Positions 8,959 to 17,249 of a DNA stretch of 48,856 bases are shown piece after piece (the stretch's first letter is position 1; every line of letters starts with the position of its first letter). Source of the stretch: JANYJA01 sp038229055. GTDB taxonomy: Bacteria; Acidobacteriota; Terriglobia; Bryobacterales; Bryobacteraceae. Under the pieces are notes generated by a model, which was given only the letters and a program-made list of their open reading frames with translations, did no database searches and was not told the origin of the DNA. Location: assembly GCA_038229055.1 (NCBI GenBank), contig JBBROU010000021.1:1-48856 (forward strand). The letters run 5' to 3'. The translations under genes were made by a program, and so were the position numbers.

Positions 8959-9801
8959 CCCGGGGTCGTCCAACCGTTCGGCGCTCTCTCGTCCATCCGG
9001 AAGGCGCCAGTAATCCGGCCGCGGCTGGAACGGCATTGCCAGGATTGCGGGCAAGACTACCGCATGAGCATCCTGAAATGCAGGAACCCCAATCTCGATT
9101 GTCTGTTGCGGGATATTCAGGCGAAGTGTTCCATGCAGCCAGTCCCAGACAGTGAGCCCGCTCGACCAGTTGCTGTTCGTCTCTGCGGCAATGTTGGAGT
9201 GATGAACGCCATGCATGCGCGGAGTAACCAGAAGGCGATTGATCCGTCGTTCCCAGCGAATGGGAAGACGGACATTCGAATGGTGGAACATGACGCACAG
9301 TGCGAACCAAACTTGCCACAACGAGAATGTAAAAGGGCTCAATCCGATGACCAGCACCTGGGCGGCTCGCCACGGGACGGAGAGCAGGAGTTCGCCGAAG
9401 TGGAAGCGTAGTGCTGTCGATGTGTCGAGATCCAGATCGACGTGATGGACTGCGTGAAATCGCCAGAGCACAGGGGCGCGATGCAACAATACATGCCACA
9501 CGTAGAAGGTATAGTCCATCAACACCAGAGCGGATACCGCCGCAACGATGCCATGCAGGCGGAACACGCCGATCATGCCCCAGTTCCGCTCTTCCACAAG
9601 CCTTGCAAGTGGCTGGATCAGCGGTGCCTCGATCGCAACCGTCGTCAATGCGCCAAGTCCGGCCATAACTAAATTCCGCGCGTGATGGGGCAAAACAGGT
9701 TCCACTCGTTTGCGAAGAGGACGACGGCGTTCCTGCCAGACCAGCAATACAAACGCGCCGATTACCAATGGCGCGGCAATCCACGGAGAAATGCGTTTCA
9801 T
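8947..9801 (-). CDS. Fatty acid hydroxylase / sterol desaturase family membrane enzyme
   Basis: A 284-residue integral membrane di-iron hydroxylase. The histidine boxes are HVLLH (103-107), HAVHH (116-120), FHH (172-174) and HGVHH (197-201). Hydrophobic segments lie at about 8-22, 44-62, 78-98 and 145-175. The family hydroxylates or desaturates lipid acyl chains or sterol-like rings in the membrane. The ATG at 9801 is preferred because it forms ATGA with the stop of the upstream transferase gene; an upstream extension of 14 residues would overlap that gene deeply. Coupling to a TIGR04282 transferase suggests that both act on one lipid or glycolipid, which is inference. Confidence 0.88.
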   Translation of the reverse strand: MKRISPWIAAPLVIGAFVLLVWQERRRPLRKRVEPVLPHHARNLVMAGLGALTTVAIEAPLIQPLARLVEERNWGMIGVFRLHGIVAAVSALVLMDYTFYVWHVLLHRAPVLWRFHAVHHVDLDLDTSTALRFHFGELLLSVPWRAAQVLVIGLSPFTFSLWQVWFALCVMFHHSNVRLPIRWERRINRLLVTPRMHGVHHSNIAAETNSNWSSGLTVWDWLHGTLRLNIPQQTIEIGVPAFQDAHAVVLPAILAMPFQPRPDYWRLPDGRESAERLDDPGSER

Positions 9802-10451
9802 CGTACAGACCCTGATCGGAGCTCTTGATATTCCTTCGACCATCTCGCGGTGTGGCGGGGAAGGTTTGACATTTGCAACATGCGCTCCAGGTCTTCCTCT
9901 ACGTCCACATCAAACCACGCGGGACCCGTCGCGATGGTCAAACCGCACCGAGCGACACTTCGAACCACATCGTCGAGCGTAAACCCTGTGGACCAACGAA
10001 CTTCTTCGAACATCCTGGCGTGGACCCGGCGGCATGCAATCGAAAAAAATCCCCCATCGAGTGTTGGGCCAAGGGTGACGTCGGCATTGGATTCGAGAAG
10101 TGCGTCAATGTGACTGGAAGGCAGACCTGGAGAATCGCTTCCAACTACCATCGCCACTTCGCGTCCACACGTCAACGCACCTGACAAAGCATGGAGGAGC
10201 CGCGTCCCCAGATCACCTGCAGTTTGGACAGATCGAGACAGAGTCCCACCGGGCCAGGATTCGCTGAGAGAGTCTGAGGAAAGTTCCAGGTCTGCGACAT
10301 CGGAAAATGTCGAAAGCATCTCGATCGTCTCCTGAACCAAAGCAGAGTGGAGACCGGCCGCCTGGACTGGCGTCAGCGGCGGGCATAGCCTTGTCTTCAC
10401 GCGACCGGCAACCGGGGCTTTGGCGAATAAGATGAGGAGAGGACGATTCAT
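9798..10451 (-). CDS. TIGR04282-family transferase (DUF2064, GT-A fold)
   Basis: A 217-residue protein beginning LLILFAKAPVAGRVKTRL, the signature of the family first named 'rSAM/selenodomain-associated transferase 1' and later annotated as arsenosugar biosynthesis glycosyltransferase. Further family features are VVGSDSPGLP, LGPTLDGGFFSIA and WFDVDVEEDL, consistent with a nucleotidyl- or glycosyl-transferase fold binding a nucleotide and metal. The ATG at 10451 is chosen at the conserved N-terminus; the frame extends 29 codons upstream into the divergent gene. It is coupled to the hydroxylase gene downstream and lies 18 bases from the divergent TIGR04283 gene. The two families usually occur together. 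Confidence 0.85.
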   Translation of the reverse strand: MNRPLLILFAKAPVAGRVKTRLCPPLTPVQAAGLHSALVQETIEMLSTFSDVADLELSSDSLSESWPGGTLSRSVQTAGDLGTRLLHALSGALTCGREVAMVVGSDSPGLPSSHIDALLESNADVTLGPTLDGGFFSIACRRVHARMFEEVRWSTGFTLDDVVRSVARCGLTIATGPAWFDVDVEEDLERMLQMSNLPRHTARWSKEYQELRSGSVR

Positions 10452-10469
10452 ATCCCTGTCGACGACTCC

Positions 10470-11144
10470 ATGGTAAGCATCATCGTGCCCGCGCTGAATG
10501 AAGAGATACGAATCGGCAGCACATTGCGAGCCCTTCAAGCGTTATCCGGCGAGAAGGAGATCCTCGTCGCCGACGGAGGCAGCGAAGACCTGACGGTGGA
10601 AATCGCAACGAGCCTCGGCGTGCGCGTCGTGCCCTCCGAGCGCGGCCGTGGTTGCCAGATTCGAGCTGCTGCCCTCGAAGCAAACGGAGGCGTACTGTGG
10701 TTTGTACATGCTGATACCAGACCGGAAAATGGCGCGCTGGAATCAATCTGTGCCTCTTTGCGCGACACGGCTGCGGTTGGCGGGAATTTCTCGCTCGTTT
10801 TCGAAGGTGAACATTACTCCGCCCGGCAAATGACCTGGATCTACCCGTATCTTCGCCGGCTTGGCCTGAGCTATGGGGATGCGAGCATTTTTATAAGGCG
10901 CAGCGTTTACGATGCAATCGGCGGTTGCGGGGAATACCCGCTGTTTGAGGATCTCGACCTGATCCGGCGCATGAAGCGCCGCGGCAAATTTGTTCATCTT
11001 CCCACCAGAATCTTTACGTCGGCGCGACGATTCAGCGGCCCGCAATATGTAAGAGTCTGGGCACTCTGGATCACGCTGCAAATCCTTTACTGGGCCGGAG
11101 TTTCACCGTATCGCCTCGCCCGCTGGTACCGGCTCGCGCGATAG
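10470..11144 (+). CDS. TIGR04283-family glycosyltransferase 2
   Basis: A 224-residue family 2 glycosyltransferase with the N-terminal VSIIVPALNEE, a nucleotide-site DGGSEDLT, the metal-binding WFVHADTRPENGAL and the acceptor region GDASIFIRRSVYDAIGG...LFEDLDL. These match the 'rSAM/selenodomain-associated transferase 2' (arsenosugar-type) family. A C-terminal hydrophobic patch (WALWITLQILYWAGV) may anchor it to the membrane. It starts only 18 bases from the divergent TIGR04282 gene, so its promoter must lie inside that gene, and no clear ribosome site is visible. Its 3' end overlaps the convergent SDR gene by 42 bases, unusual for two intact genes. The partner enzyme ArsS is not in the window. 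Confidence 0.86.
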   Translation: MVSIIVPALNEEIRIGSTLRALQALSGEKEILVADGGSEDLTVEIATSLGVRVVPSERGRGCQIRAAALEANGGVLWFVHADTRPENGALESICASLRDTAAVGGNFSLVFEGEHYSARQMTWIYPYLRRLGLSYGDASIFIRRSVYDAIGGCGEYPLFEDLDLIRRMKRRGKFVHLPTRIFTSARRFSGPQYVRVWALWITLQILYWAGVSPYRLARWYRLAR

Positions 11145-12149
11145 TTCCGGGGCAATACTCGCAAGCACCCTGCCGAGGACCTCCTCGCTATCGGGAAGTT
11201 CCATGCCGTCTTCCCTGAGAAGAGCCATGGTCGCCTCATTCTGAAAAGTCTGGTCGAGTGCCAGATGCGGTAAGAAGTGCGAGACCGACCGGAGCAAGCG
11301 CTTATCCACTTCGCGCGCGCCATTGCTCGGCACGAGCGCGGCAAATCGTTCGAATCTTTCGAGGGAGACCATCGAGGGTTGTCGCGCTCCCATGCAAGAA
11401 AAGGCCAGCTCCACCAGTTTCCAGATGGGAATCGATCCGCGTTTGCCGGCGCAGATGTGAAAGACCGCGCCCGGGCGGAAATGCCGCTCAAAGAGCGTGT
11501 TCAACGCGGCGACAGCCCATTGCTCGTCGATCAGGTCCATGCGGCCGTTGGGAAGCGCCGGCATAACGGGGAAGGGGTTGTGCGGAATCAGACGAAGAGC
11601 TTGTTGCAGATAGCTGCTCCCCTCACCCGCGACCGAGCTGAGGCGAAAGATGGCGGCCGGAATCTCGTCCATCGATGCAAACACAGCGGCCTCGCCTTCG
11701 TGCTTCGACTCTTCATAGGTGTTCACGAATCCCGCAGTGTTGGAATGCTTATGTTCCCCTAATTCCCCGGTATCGCGGCCCAAAATATACGCCGTGCTGA
11801 TGAAGGCGAAGCGGCGCAATTTCTTTGCATCGCTGGCCAGAGCCAAGACGGTTCGAGTTCCTTGGGTGTTGGTGGCGCGTGCTTCTTCGATGGTACGGCT
11901 GAATCGAATATCGGCGGCACAGTGAACGATGCCGGTAATTGAGCACGCAAGCCGAGCCCACGCGGAACGGGGCAAGCCCAACCGCGGCGATCGCAGGTCA
12001 CCCACGAGCGCCGAAACACGTGGATGTTTGTAGGCTTTTCGTACATCCCGGACCAGAACCGTTAATTCGCGCCGAGGGTCTGCTTCGAGTAGTAACGGAA
12101 GCCAGCGCCGTCCGATGGTTCCGGTTGAGCCGGTCAGGAAAACATGCAA
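11103..12149 (-). CDS. Extended SDR, thioester-reductase-like NAD(P)-binding protein
   Basis: A 348-residue NAD-binding-4 / male-sterility-type protein. The Rossmann motif GSTGTIG is at 7-13, the active-site Ser/Thr region AFISTAYILG near 115-124, and the catalytic YEESK at 145-149. This subgroup reduces carrier- or CoA-bound acyl thioesters to aldehydes, or acts on related polyketide and sugar substrates. No carrier-protein domain is fused. It lies tail-to-tail with the TIGR04283 gene (42-bp overlap) and upstream of a degenerate IS21 element. Together with the hydroxylase it may tailor a lipid, but substrate and pathway are not shown by the sequence. Confidence 0.82.
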   Translation of the reverse strand: MHVFLTGSTGTIGRRWLPLLLEADPRRELTVLVRDVRKAYKHPRVSALVGDLRSPRLGLPRSAWARLACSITGIVHCAADIRFSRTIEEARATNTQGTRTVLALASDAKKLRRFAFISTAYILGRDTGELGEHKHSNTAGFVNTYEESKHEGEAAVFASMDEIPAAIFRLSSVAGEGSSYLQQALRLIPHNPFPVMPALPNGRMDLIDEQWAVAALNTLFERHFRPGAVFHICAGKRGSIPIWKLVELAFSCMGARQPSMVSLERFERFAALVPSNGAREVDKRLLRSVSHFLPHLALDQTFQNEATMALLREDGMELPDSEEVLGRVLASIAPELSREPVPAGEAIR

Positions 12150-12248
12150 TTTCGAAATGTTTTGAGCCCCCGCTTCTAGTCTGTGTCATTCCGCCGGAAA
12201 ATCTTACACTTGGGAAGTGCGAACTCCGTTCATTAAAAAGCGAGGGCC

Positions 12249-12264
12249 CGGATCTGTTGATCCG
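12249..12264. repeat. Small hairpin CGGATC-TGTT-GATCCG
   Basis: A perfect 6-bp stem with a four-base loop lies in the non-coding gap between the SDR gene and the IS21 remnant. There is no T-run on either side, so it is a weak terminator candidate at best. Confidence 0.3.
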
Positions 12265-12332
12265 CGATTCCTGTCCGCTTCGCCGAACCGGTATGAGCCC
12301 GGGTTCAATATTCACAGCCGTTCATCGCGGAA

Positions 12333-12725
12333 GTCGCACTGGCTCAGAAAGCCTGCCGCGACGGATTTTCGGTGATGCACAAGCGCACCACCGAACTGTT
12401 CCGGGAACTTGCCGTGGCGCATGTGGACGGCAGCATTGGACGAGTACTCCTGAAACTTTCGCGGGTCGACGTGCTCGTACTCGACGACTTCGCCATGGCT
12501 CCTCTCAAAGACGGTGAGCGCCGGGACTTTCTGGAGATCTGCGATGACCGCTATCAGCGCCGGTCCATCATTCTTACGTCTCAAGTACCGATCGCGCACT
12601 GGCATGAACAGATCGGCGATCCCTCCATTGCCGACAGCATCCTCGATCGGCTGGTCCACAATGCCTTCCGTATCGAACTGGGCGGCCAATCGATGCCGAA
12701 GAAGCTAAAAACCGAAAATCATTGA
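12333..12725 (+). pseudogene. istB: Truncated istB, IS21-family helper ATPase (5' end lost)
   Basis: The readable frame begins with ALAQKACRDGFSV and continues through LAVAHVDGSIGRVLLKLSRV, the Walker B VLVLDDFAMAPL, the sensor-1 region IILTSQVP and the C-terminal SILDRLVHNAFRIEL. This is the second half of IstB, the AAA+ transposition helper of IS21 elements. The Walker A loop and the N-terminal domain are absent, and no istA occurs upstream, so the element cannot transpose. The part retained is intact to its normal stop. The start at 12372 in the open frame is not a real gene start. Confidence 0.85.
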
Positions 12726-12727
12726 CT

Positions 12728-12833
12728 GATGTGAATATTCCCAGGCATCTTGCAAATACCAGCGTCGCTTCGCTCCGACCGTATTCACATCGCGTCGGAA
12801 CTGACCATCCACATCGCCGGAATCCGCACGGAG
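12728..12833. mobile_element. IS21-type terminal end remnant with repeated motifs
   Basis: Just after the istB stop lie GATGTGAATA (12728-12737) and its inverted copy TATTCACATC (12782-12791), followed by a second CACATCGC copy near 12815. TATTCACA also occurs at 12309-12316, just left of the istB truncation. Multiple copies of a short end motif are typical of IS21 ends. The right boundary is only estimated, and no target duplication could be identified. Confidence 0.5.
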
Positions 12834-13151
12834 CGCTAACCAGGGTTCAGTAGGGCTCTTGGCCAAGGTTTTCCAGGACTGGTGGGCGGTCGCGGCGGCC
12901 GGGTATGGCGTTCGCGTGGGACGCCCGATCTGGTTGTTTTCGAATTTGCTGGTGTTTAAGGCTCAGGTTCTGATTCTTTCCGCACATGATTCTGAACTAC
13001 AAGTTCGGCGCAGGCAATGGCGATGCGTGCACGGATTATTCTCGGCATGTCCTGAAAGACGTGCGATGACCATGGCCGATTGCGATGGTACCCCTGCAAC
13101 CACTCGTTGTTATTCACTGCTCGGCGTGCGCTAAGAGAGTTTGTAAGTAGC
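12834..13151. other. Gap without a supportable gene
   Basis: This stretch lies between the IS21 remnant and the 3' end of proS. One 91-codon frame on the plus strand (12859-13134) has no recognisable domain and an irregular composition. It is treated as chance. The region is probably debris from past insertion. Confidence 0.45.
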
Positions 13152-14867
13152 TCAATTTGAAGTCGCTCTGCCGACTTCCATCGCGACTTCCTTCGCCGCG
13201 TCCGCCACCGTCACATCTCTCGACATTCTGCCGCGCCGCGTGACCAGCTCCACTTGCCCCTGCGCCAGCTTCTTGCCCACCGTGATGCGGAACGGAATGC
13301 CGATTAGCTCGGCGTCTTTGAACTTCACTCCCGGCCGTTCATCGCGATCGTCCAATAGCGCGTCGAGCCCGAGATCGCGGCACTCTTTGTAGATCCGTTC
13401 CGCAGCGCTGCGCTGGCCCTCGTCGGCAAAGTATATGGGCGTGACCACCACCGTGAACGGCGCGATGGAAGCGGGCAGCGACATTCCATCTTTATCGTGA
13501 TGCTGCTCAATCGCGGCACTCAGAATGCGTTCGAGTCCAATCCCGTACGACCCCATGATCACCGTCACTTCTTCGCCCGCCGCGTTCAGAACCTTCAAGC
13601 CCATTGAGTCGGAATACTTGTAGCCCAATTTGAAAATGTGGCCGACTTCAATCGTCTTCTGAATCTTCACAACTTCGCCGCAGTTCGCACAGCGATCGCC
13701 GGCCGAAACCTGCCGCAAATCGTAGAACTCCGCCTTGAAGTCTTTGCCCGGAGTCACACTGCGCAAATGGTAGTCATCCTCATTCGCGCCGGCGATCATG
13801 TTGACGCGCCCTTCCAGCGCTTTATCCGCCACGATCAAGATGTTCTTCATGCCGACGGGTCCCAGCGACCCGGGCTCCGCGCCGAACCACTGCACGATCT
13901 CGTGCACCAGCGCCGTTCGCACTTCGCGGGCTTTCAGAGCGGCGGCAAACTTGGTTTCGCTCAGTTGGTGATCGCCGCGCAACAACGCCAGCACGGGCTT
14001 GTTGTCCGCTACCATCACCAGGCTTTTCATCTGCGAGGTCTCGGGCAGCTTTGTAAATGCCGCGACGTCGGCGATGGTCTTCTTGCCGGGCGTATGAAAT
14101 TTCTCCGGGGATGCTCCGTCCACCGGATCAGGTTGCGCGATCGGAGATGCCTGCGAAACTGCCTTCTCCAGATTGGCCGAATAGCCGCACTTCGCGCACG
14201 TCACCACAAAATCTTCCCCTGCATCGGACGCGACCATGAACTCGGTCGATTGACTCCCACCCATTGCACCCGAATCGGCTTCCACGGAAACATACGAAAG
14301 ACCGCAGCGCTCAAAAATCCGGCAGTACGCTTGAAAGTGTTTTTCAAACGCCGCATCCAGACCTTCCGGCGCGAGATCGAAGGAATACGAATCCTTCATG
14401 ATGAACTGCCGGATGCGCAGCAGCCCCGATTTCGGACGCAGCTCATCGCGAAATTTGGTCTGAATCTGATACCAGATCTGCGGCAGTTGCTTGTAACTGC
14501 GAAGCTCGCCGCGCGCGATGCTTGTCATCACTTCCTCGTGCGTCATCCCGAGGCACAGATCGCGCTCGAACCGGTCCTTCAGGCGGAACATATTCTCGCC
14601 CATGACGTCCCACCGGCCCGATTCCTTCCACAACTCAGCCGGATTCAAGGCCGGCAGCAGCATCTCCTGACCGCCGATGGCGTCCATCTCTTCACGCACG
14701 ATCCGCGTGATTTTCAGCAGAGCGCGTTGAGACAGAAACAGGTGGCTATAGACACCCGCCGCTAGTTGCCGGATGTATCCGGCACGCAGCAGCAGTTGGT
14801 GGCTGACGACTTCCGCCTCGGCCGAATGCTCGCGCAAGGTGGGTATAAAGAGAGTGCTCCAAAGCAT
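13152..14867 (-). CDS. proS: Prolyl-tRNA synthetase (bacterial type with editing insertion)
   Basis: A 571-residue class II aminoacyl-tRNA synthetase that charges tRNA-Pro, matching the length of the E. coli enzyme. Motif 1 is in the N-terminal third, motif 2 includes FRDELRPKSGLLRIRQFIMKD, and motif 3 is GSYGIGLERIL. A YbaK-like editing insertion occupies about residues 225-385 (KTIADVAAFTKLP onward), which removes misactivated Ala or Cys. The C-terminal anticodon-binding domain has TPIYFADEGQRSAAERIY and DDRDERPGVKFKDAELIGIP. The ATG is 20 bases after the stop of the FUSC gene, so the two are likely co-transcribed. No Shine-Dalgarno sequence is visible. Confidence 0.98.
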   Translation of the reverse strand: MLWSTLFIPTLREHSAEAEVVSHQLLLRAGYIRQLAAGVYSHLFLSQRALLKITRIVREEMDAIGGQEMLLPALNPAELWKESGRWDVMGENMFRLKDRFERDLCLGMTHEEVMTSIARGELRSYKQLPQIWYQIQTKFRDELRPKSGLLRIRQFIMKDSYSFDLAPEGLDAAFEKHFQAYCRIFERCGLSYVSVEADSGAMGGSQSTEFMVASDAGEDFVVTCAKCGYSANLEKAVSQASPIAQPDPVDGASPEKFHTPGKKTIADVAAFTKLPETSQMKSLVMVADNKPVLALLRGDHQLSETKFAAALKAREVRTALVHEIVQWFGAEPGSLGPVGMKNILIVADKALEGRVNMIAGANEDDYHLRSVTPGKDFKAEFYDLRQVSAGDRCANCGEVVKIQKTIEVGHIFKLGYKYSDSMGLKVLNAAGEEVTVIMGSYGIGLERILSAAIEQHHDKDGMSLPASIAPFTVVVTPIYFADEGQRSAAERIYKECRDLGLDALLDDRDERPGVKFKDAELIGIPFRITVGKKLAQGQVELVTRRGRMSRDVTVADAAKEVAMEVGRATSN

Positions 14868-14887
14868 AATATAGGGGAGGATTTATT

Positions 14888-17062
14888 CTACCAGTACGGC
14901 CTGGCAGGTACCGCGTTCCGCGTGAATTCCAGAATCTGTTCGCGCAGTGTATTCAAACTGTCGGTAATGCGGTCCATCTCCACGTTGGTGAGGATGTAAC
15001 GGTCCACTCGCTTCTCGCCGGAGTGCACCAATTGATGGTGATCTTCGCGCAAGTCCGGCAGATTTTTAGCCAACAGAGGCGACCCTCGCAATGCGGACGA
15101 TAGATAGTAGAGCGTGAATTCCACGTCATGCGCCAGCTTTTGAAAGGCCGCGCGCGCCGGCGCCGGCTTGCTCTGCGTTAAGCCCGCCTCCAGCGCCATC
15201 ACCGCGTGCACCAGCCGGTGTGAACTCGCCAGGATTGCGGTCAATGCGGCGAGCAGCGGCTGGGCCCCACCCGGTTCGCCGCTTACGCGATCGATCGACG
15301 CTTCGGCATTGGAACGGGCCAAGCGGGCCGCGTGCCGCGTACGGTCGAGTTCCACCAAACACGGTTCACCGGGCTGCAGATAACACTGAGTCACCGTGCG
15401 GAAGTAATCGCGATACGCATCGAGCATGCGCGCCACCGTTTCGGACACTTGGCTGCGCTCCCACGTCGGCCATAGCGCATAGGCCAGCAGCGCGAGCGTG
15501 CCGCCGATCATGGTATTGATGCCGCGCGCCGCTATGACTTGCTGGGGCGCAATGCCGGAAACCGCGACCAGCGCGACGACCAATGCGCTCACGGCCGTCA
15601 CGAAGATGCCATAGTTTGCCGGCCCGAAGCAGCGCAACATGAATGTCAGTGTCGCGATCAGCACGATCTCCGTCGCGTGCGCCCGAGGCAGCACGTGGAA
15701 TAGACCCGTCGCGAATGCCAGACCCGCCATGGTGCCGAGCAGGCGCAGCGTGCCGCGGCTGAACGTCGTGGTGAAATCGGGCTTCAACACGATCGCGATG
15801 GTCATCGGTATCCAGTAAGGGCGCTGCAGTCCTATGCCTCTGCCGATCGCGTTCCCGATGGCCACGCACACTGCCAGCCGCACGGCATGGCGACACGCGG
15901 CGGATTCAAACGTCAGATTCGCACGCAAGGTCGCCATCGTGCCGCCCAGCCGCAACCTCCAAGGACGTTGCGATTCGCGTTCGCGGAATTCAGCGTTGCC
16001 AGTGGCGGAGGCGTTCGCCGCCAGATCGGCAGCCGCCCGAAGCTGTCCCGCGAGACGGTCAACCAAAGCTCGCGCGTCGGAGAGCATCACCGCGGCCTCG
16101 GGCGTCTCCGAGCCCGCGTACCGCAGCCGTTCGCCGACTTCGCCCATCTCCTGAAGTCGCTCAATTGAAACAGCGGCTGACGCCGGTGCAGCCAGACAAT
16201 TGGCGATCTCCGGCAGTATCACTGCCGCAATTTCAAACGAACGTGCCAGTTCTTTCTCATCGCCGGGGCTGGCTGTGAAGATGCGTTTCGAAACCCGGTG
16301 CAGGGTCAGCAGGCTCAGGCGAACGCGCTCGGCTTCGTGAAACAACATGCGGTAGCGCTCGCCCTCAATGGTGCGGTCATGGTTGATCGCCGCGAGTGCG
16401 TTCTGCGCAATCGTGCTCTGGCTCGTTCCGGGCGGCGCTTCGGAAGCGCGCATTGGCGTGCCGGCCAAGCGCGCGAGTGCTGTGTATAAATCTAACAGCG
16501 CTCGCGTCTGCGGCTCATAACGGCGCACTGGCCAAAGCGCGAGCGACAAACCCGTTTGCAGCAGGCCGCTGACGCACGCCAGCAGGCTGGCCAGGGCGGC
16601 CCGTTCCGGCGACATTTGCCGCGCTCCAAATACGACCAGCGTCACCAGACTGATGGTTCCGATATCGGCGGCGGTCGTGCTTACCGAAACCATCATCCCC
16701 GCCGCGAACGCCCACAGTGCCGAAACCAAGACCGCCACCAGCGTGCCGCGGTCCGAAAGCGCTCCCGCGAAAACTGCGAGTCCGACTAATAAGCTCGCTG
16801 TTAACATGCGCCGCGCCCGGTTGGGATACGGATCGTCATTGTCGGAAAAGGAGACGTTCAGCGCGCCGGTGCTCACCAGCAAGCCTGGAGTAAATGAGCC
16901 CAGCGCCAATCCGGCCACGAGAGGAGCGGTAACTCCGAGCGTGTTGCGCAAGGCGACCCAAGGCGCAATTTTCTCGCGGTCCACCCGCGTGACCGCCTTC
17001 CACAGCGCGCGCCATGAGTGTCGGTCCGCAGTTTTAGGGGAAGAGTCCGGCTGAGTGGACAT
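14888..17062 (-). CDS. FUSC-family inner-membrane transporter-like protein
   Basis: A 724-residue protein with the YccS/FUSC layout: a hydrophobic N-terminal bundle (about residues 30-180), a soluble helical middle (180-390), a second hydrophobic bundle (about 390-530, beginning at RHAVRLAVCVAIGNAIG and containing RPYWIPMTIAIVLKPDF) and a soluble C-terminal tail. The FUSC family includes fusaric acid resistance and aromatic acid efflux proteins. Export of an organic acid is a family-level guess, since no membrane-fusion partner is adjacent. It lies 20 bases upstream of proS. It diverges from the acyl-CoA dehydrogenase gene, with a 183-bp gap holding a good promoter for the other side. Confidence 0.87.
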   Translation of the reverse strand: MSTQPDSSPKTADRHSWRALWKAVTRVDREKIAPWVALRNTLGVTAPLVAGLALGSFTPGLLVSTGALNVSFSDNDDPYPNRARRMLTASLLVGLAVFAGALSDRGTLVAVLVSALWAFAAGMMVSVSTTAADIGTISLVTLVVFGARQMSPERAALASLLACVSGLLQTGLSLALWPVRRYEPQTRALLDLYTALARLAGTPMRASEAPPGTSQSTIAQNALAAINHDRTIEGERYRMLFHEAERVRLSLLTLHRVSKRIFTASPGDEKELARSFEIAAVILPEIANCLAAPASAAVSIERLQEMGEVGERLRYAGSETPEAAVMLSDARALVDRLAGQLRAAADLAANASATGNAEFRERESQRPWRLRLGGTMATLRANLTFESAACRHAVRLAVCVAIGNAIGRGIGLQRPYWIPMTIAIVLKPDFTTTFSRGTLRLLGTMAGLAFATGLFHVLPRAHATEIVLIATLTFMLRCFGPANYGIFVTAVSALVVALVAVSGIAPQQVIAARGINTMIGGTLALLAYALWPTWERSQVSETVARMLDAYRDYFRTVTQCYLQPGEPCLVELDRTRHAARLARSNAEASIDRVSGEPGGAQPLLAALTAILASSHRLVHAVMALEAGLTQSKPAPARAAFQKLAHDVEFTLYYLSSALRGSPLLAKNLPDLREDHHQLVHSGEKRVDRYILTNVEMDRITDSLNTLREQILEFTRNAVPARPYW

Positions 17063-17130
17063 AGTCGGACTGGAGTCGCTTCATGCTACCGCAGCGGCCC
17101 TTTTTGTATTTAGAACTGGCGCGCCCCGTG

Positions 17131-17159
17131 TTGCTGCCCATGGACCCGCAGCCTATACT
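17131..17159 (+). promoter_or_regulatory. Sigma-70-like promoter for the acyl-CoA dehydrogenase gene
   Basis: TTGCTG (17131-17136), a 17-base spacer and TATACT (17154-17159) give a good match to the housekeeping consensus at the ideal spacing. Transcription would start near 17166, about 80 bases before the GTG of the dehydrogenase gene. Confidence 0.55.
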
Positions 17160-17180
17160 GAGGGCATCTTTGGAAAAGAC

Positions 17181-17249
17181 GTGAAACCGCGGACCCTGGA
17201 ACGAGCCCTCATCGAGCACGCCGAAGCGCGGGAGATCGCACGCCGGTGA
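17181..17249 (+). CDS. Possible 22-codon leader peptide coupled to the dehydrogenase
   Basis: A GTG preceded by GGAAAAG opens a 22-codon frame (VKPRTLERALIEHAEAREIA...), entirely inside the predicted leader transcript. Its stop overlaps the next GTG start as GTGA. The frame continues upstream, but the promoter position argues that only this part is transcribed. No attenuator hairpin or run of a single amino acid was found. It could also be chance. Confidence 0.3.
   Translation: MKPRTLERALIEHAEAREIARR

Noticed and set aside
12859..13134. 91-codon plus-strand frame after the IS21 remnant
   Set aside because: No domain, mixed composition and no ribosome site; it lies in insertion debris.
13638..14765. 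375-codon plus-strand frame
   Set aside because: It is antisense to proS, which is certain; the frame is a by-product of high GC.
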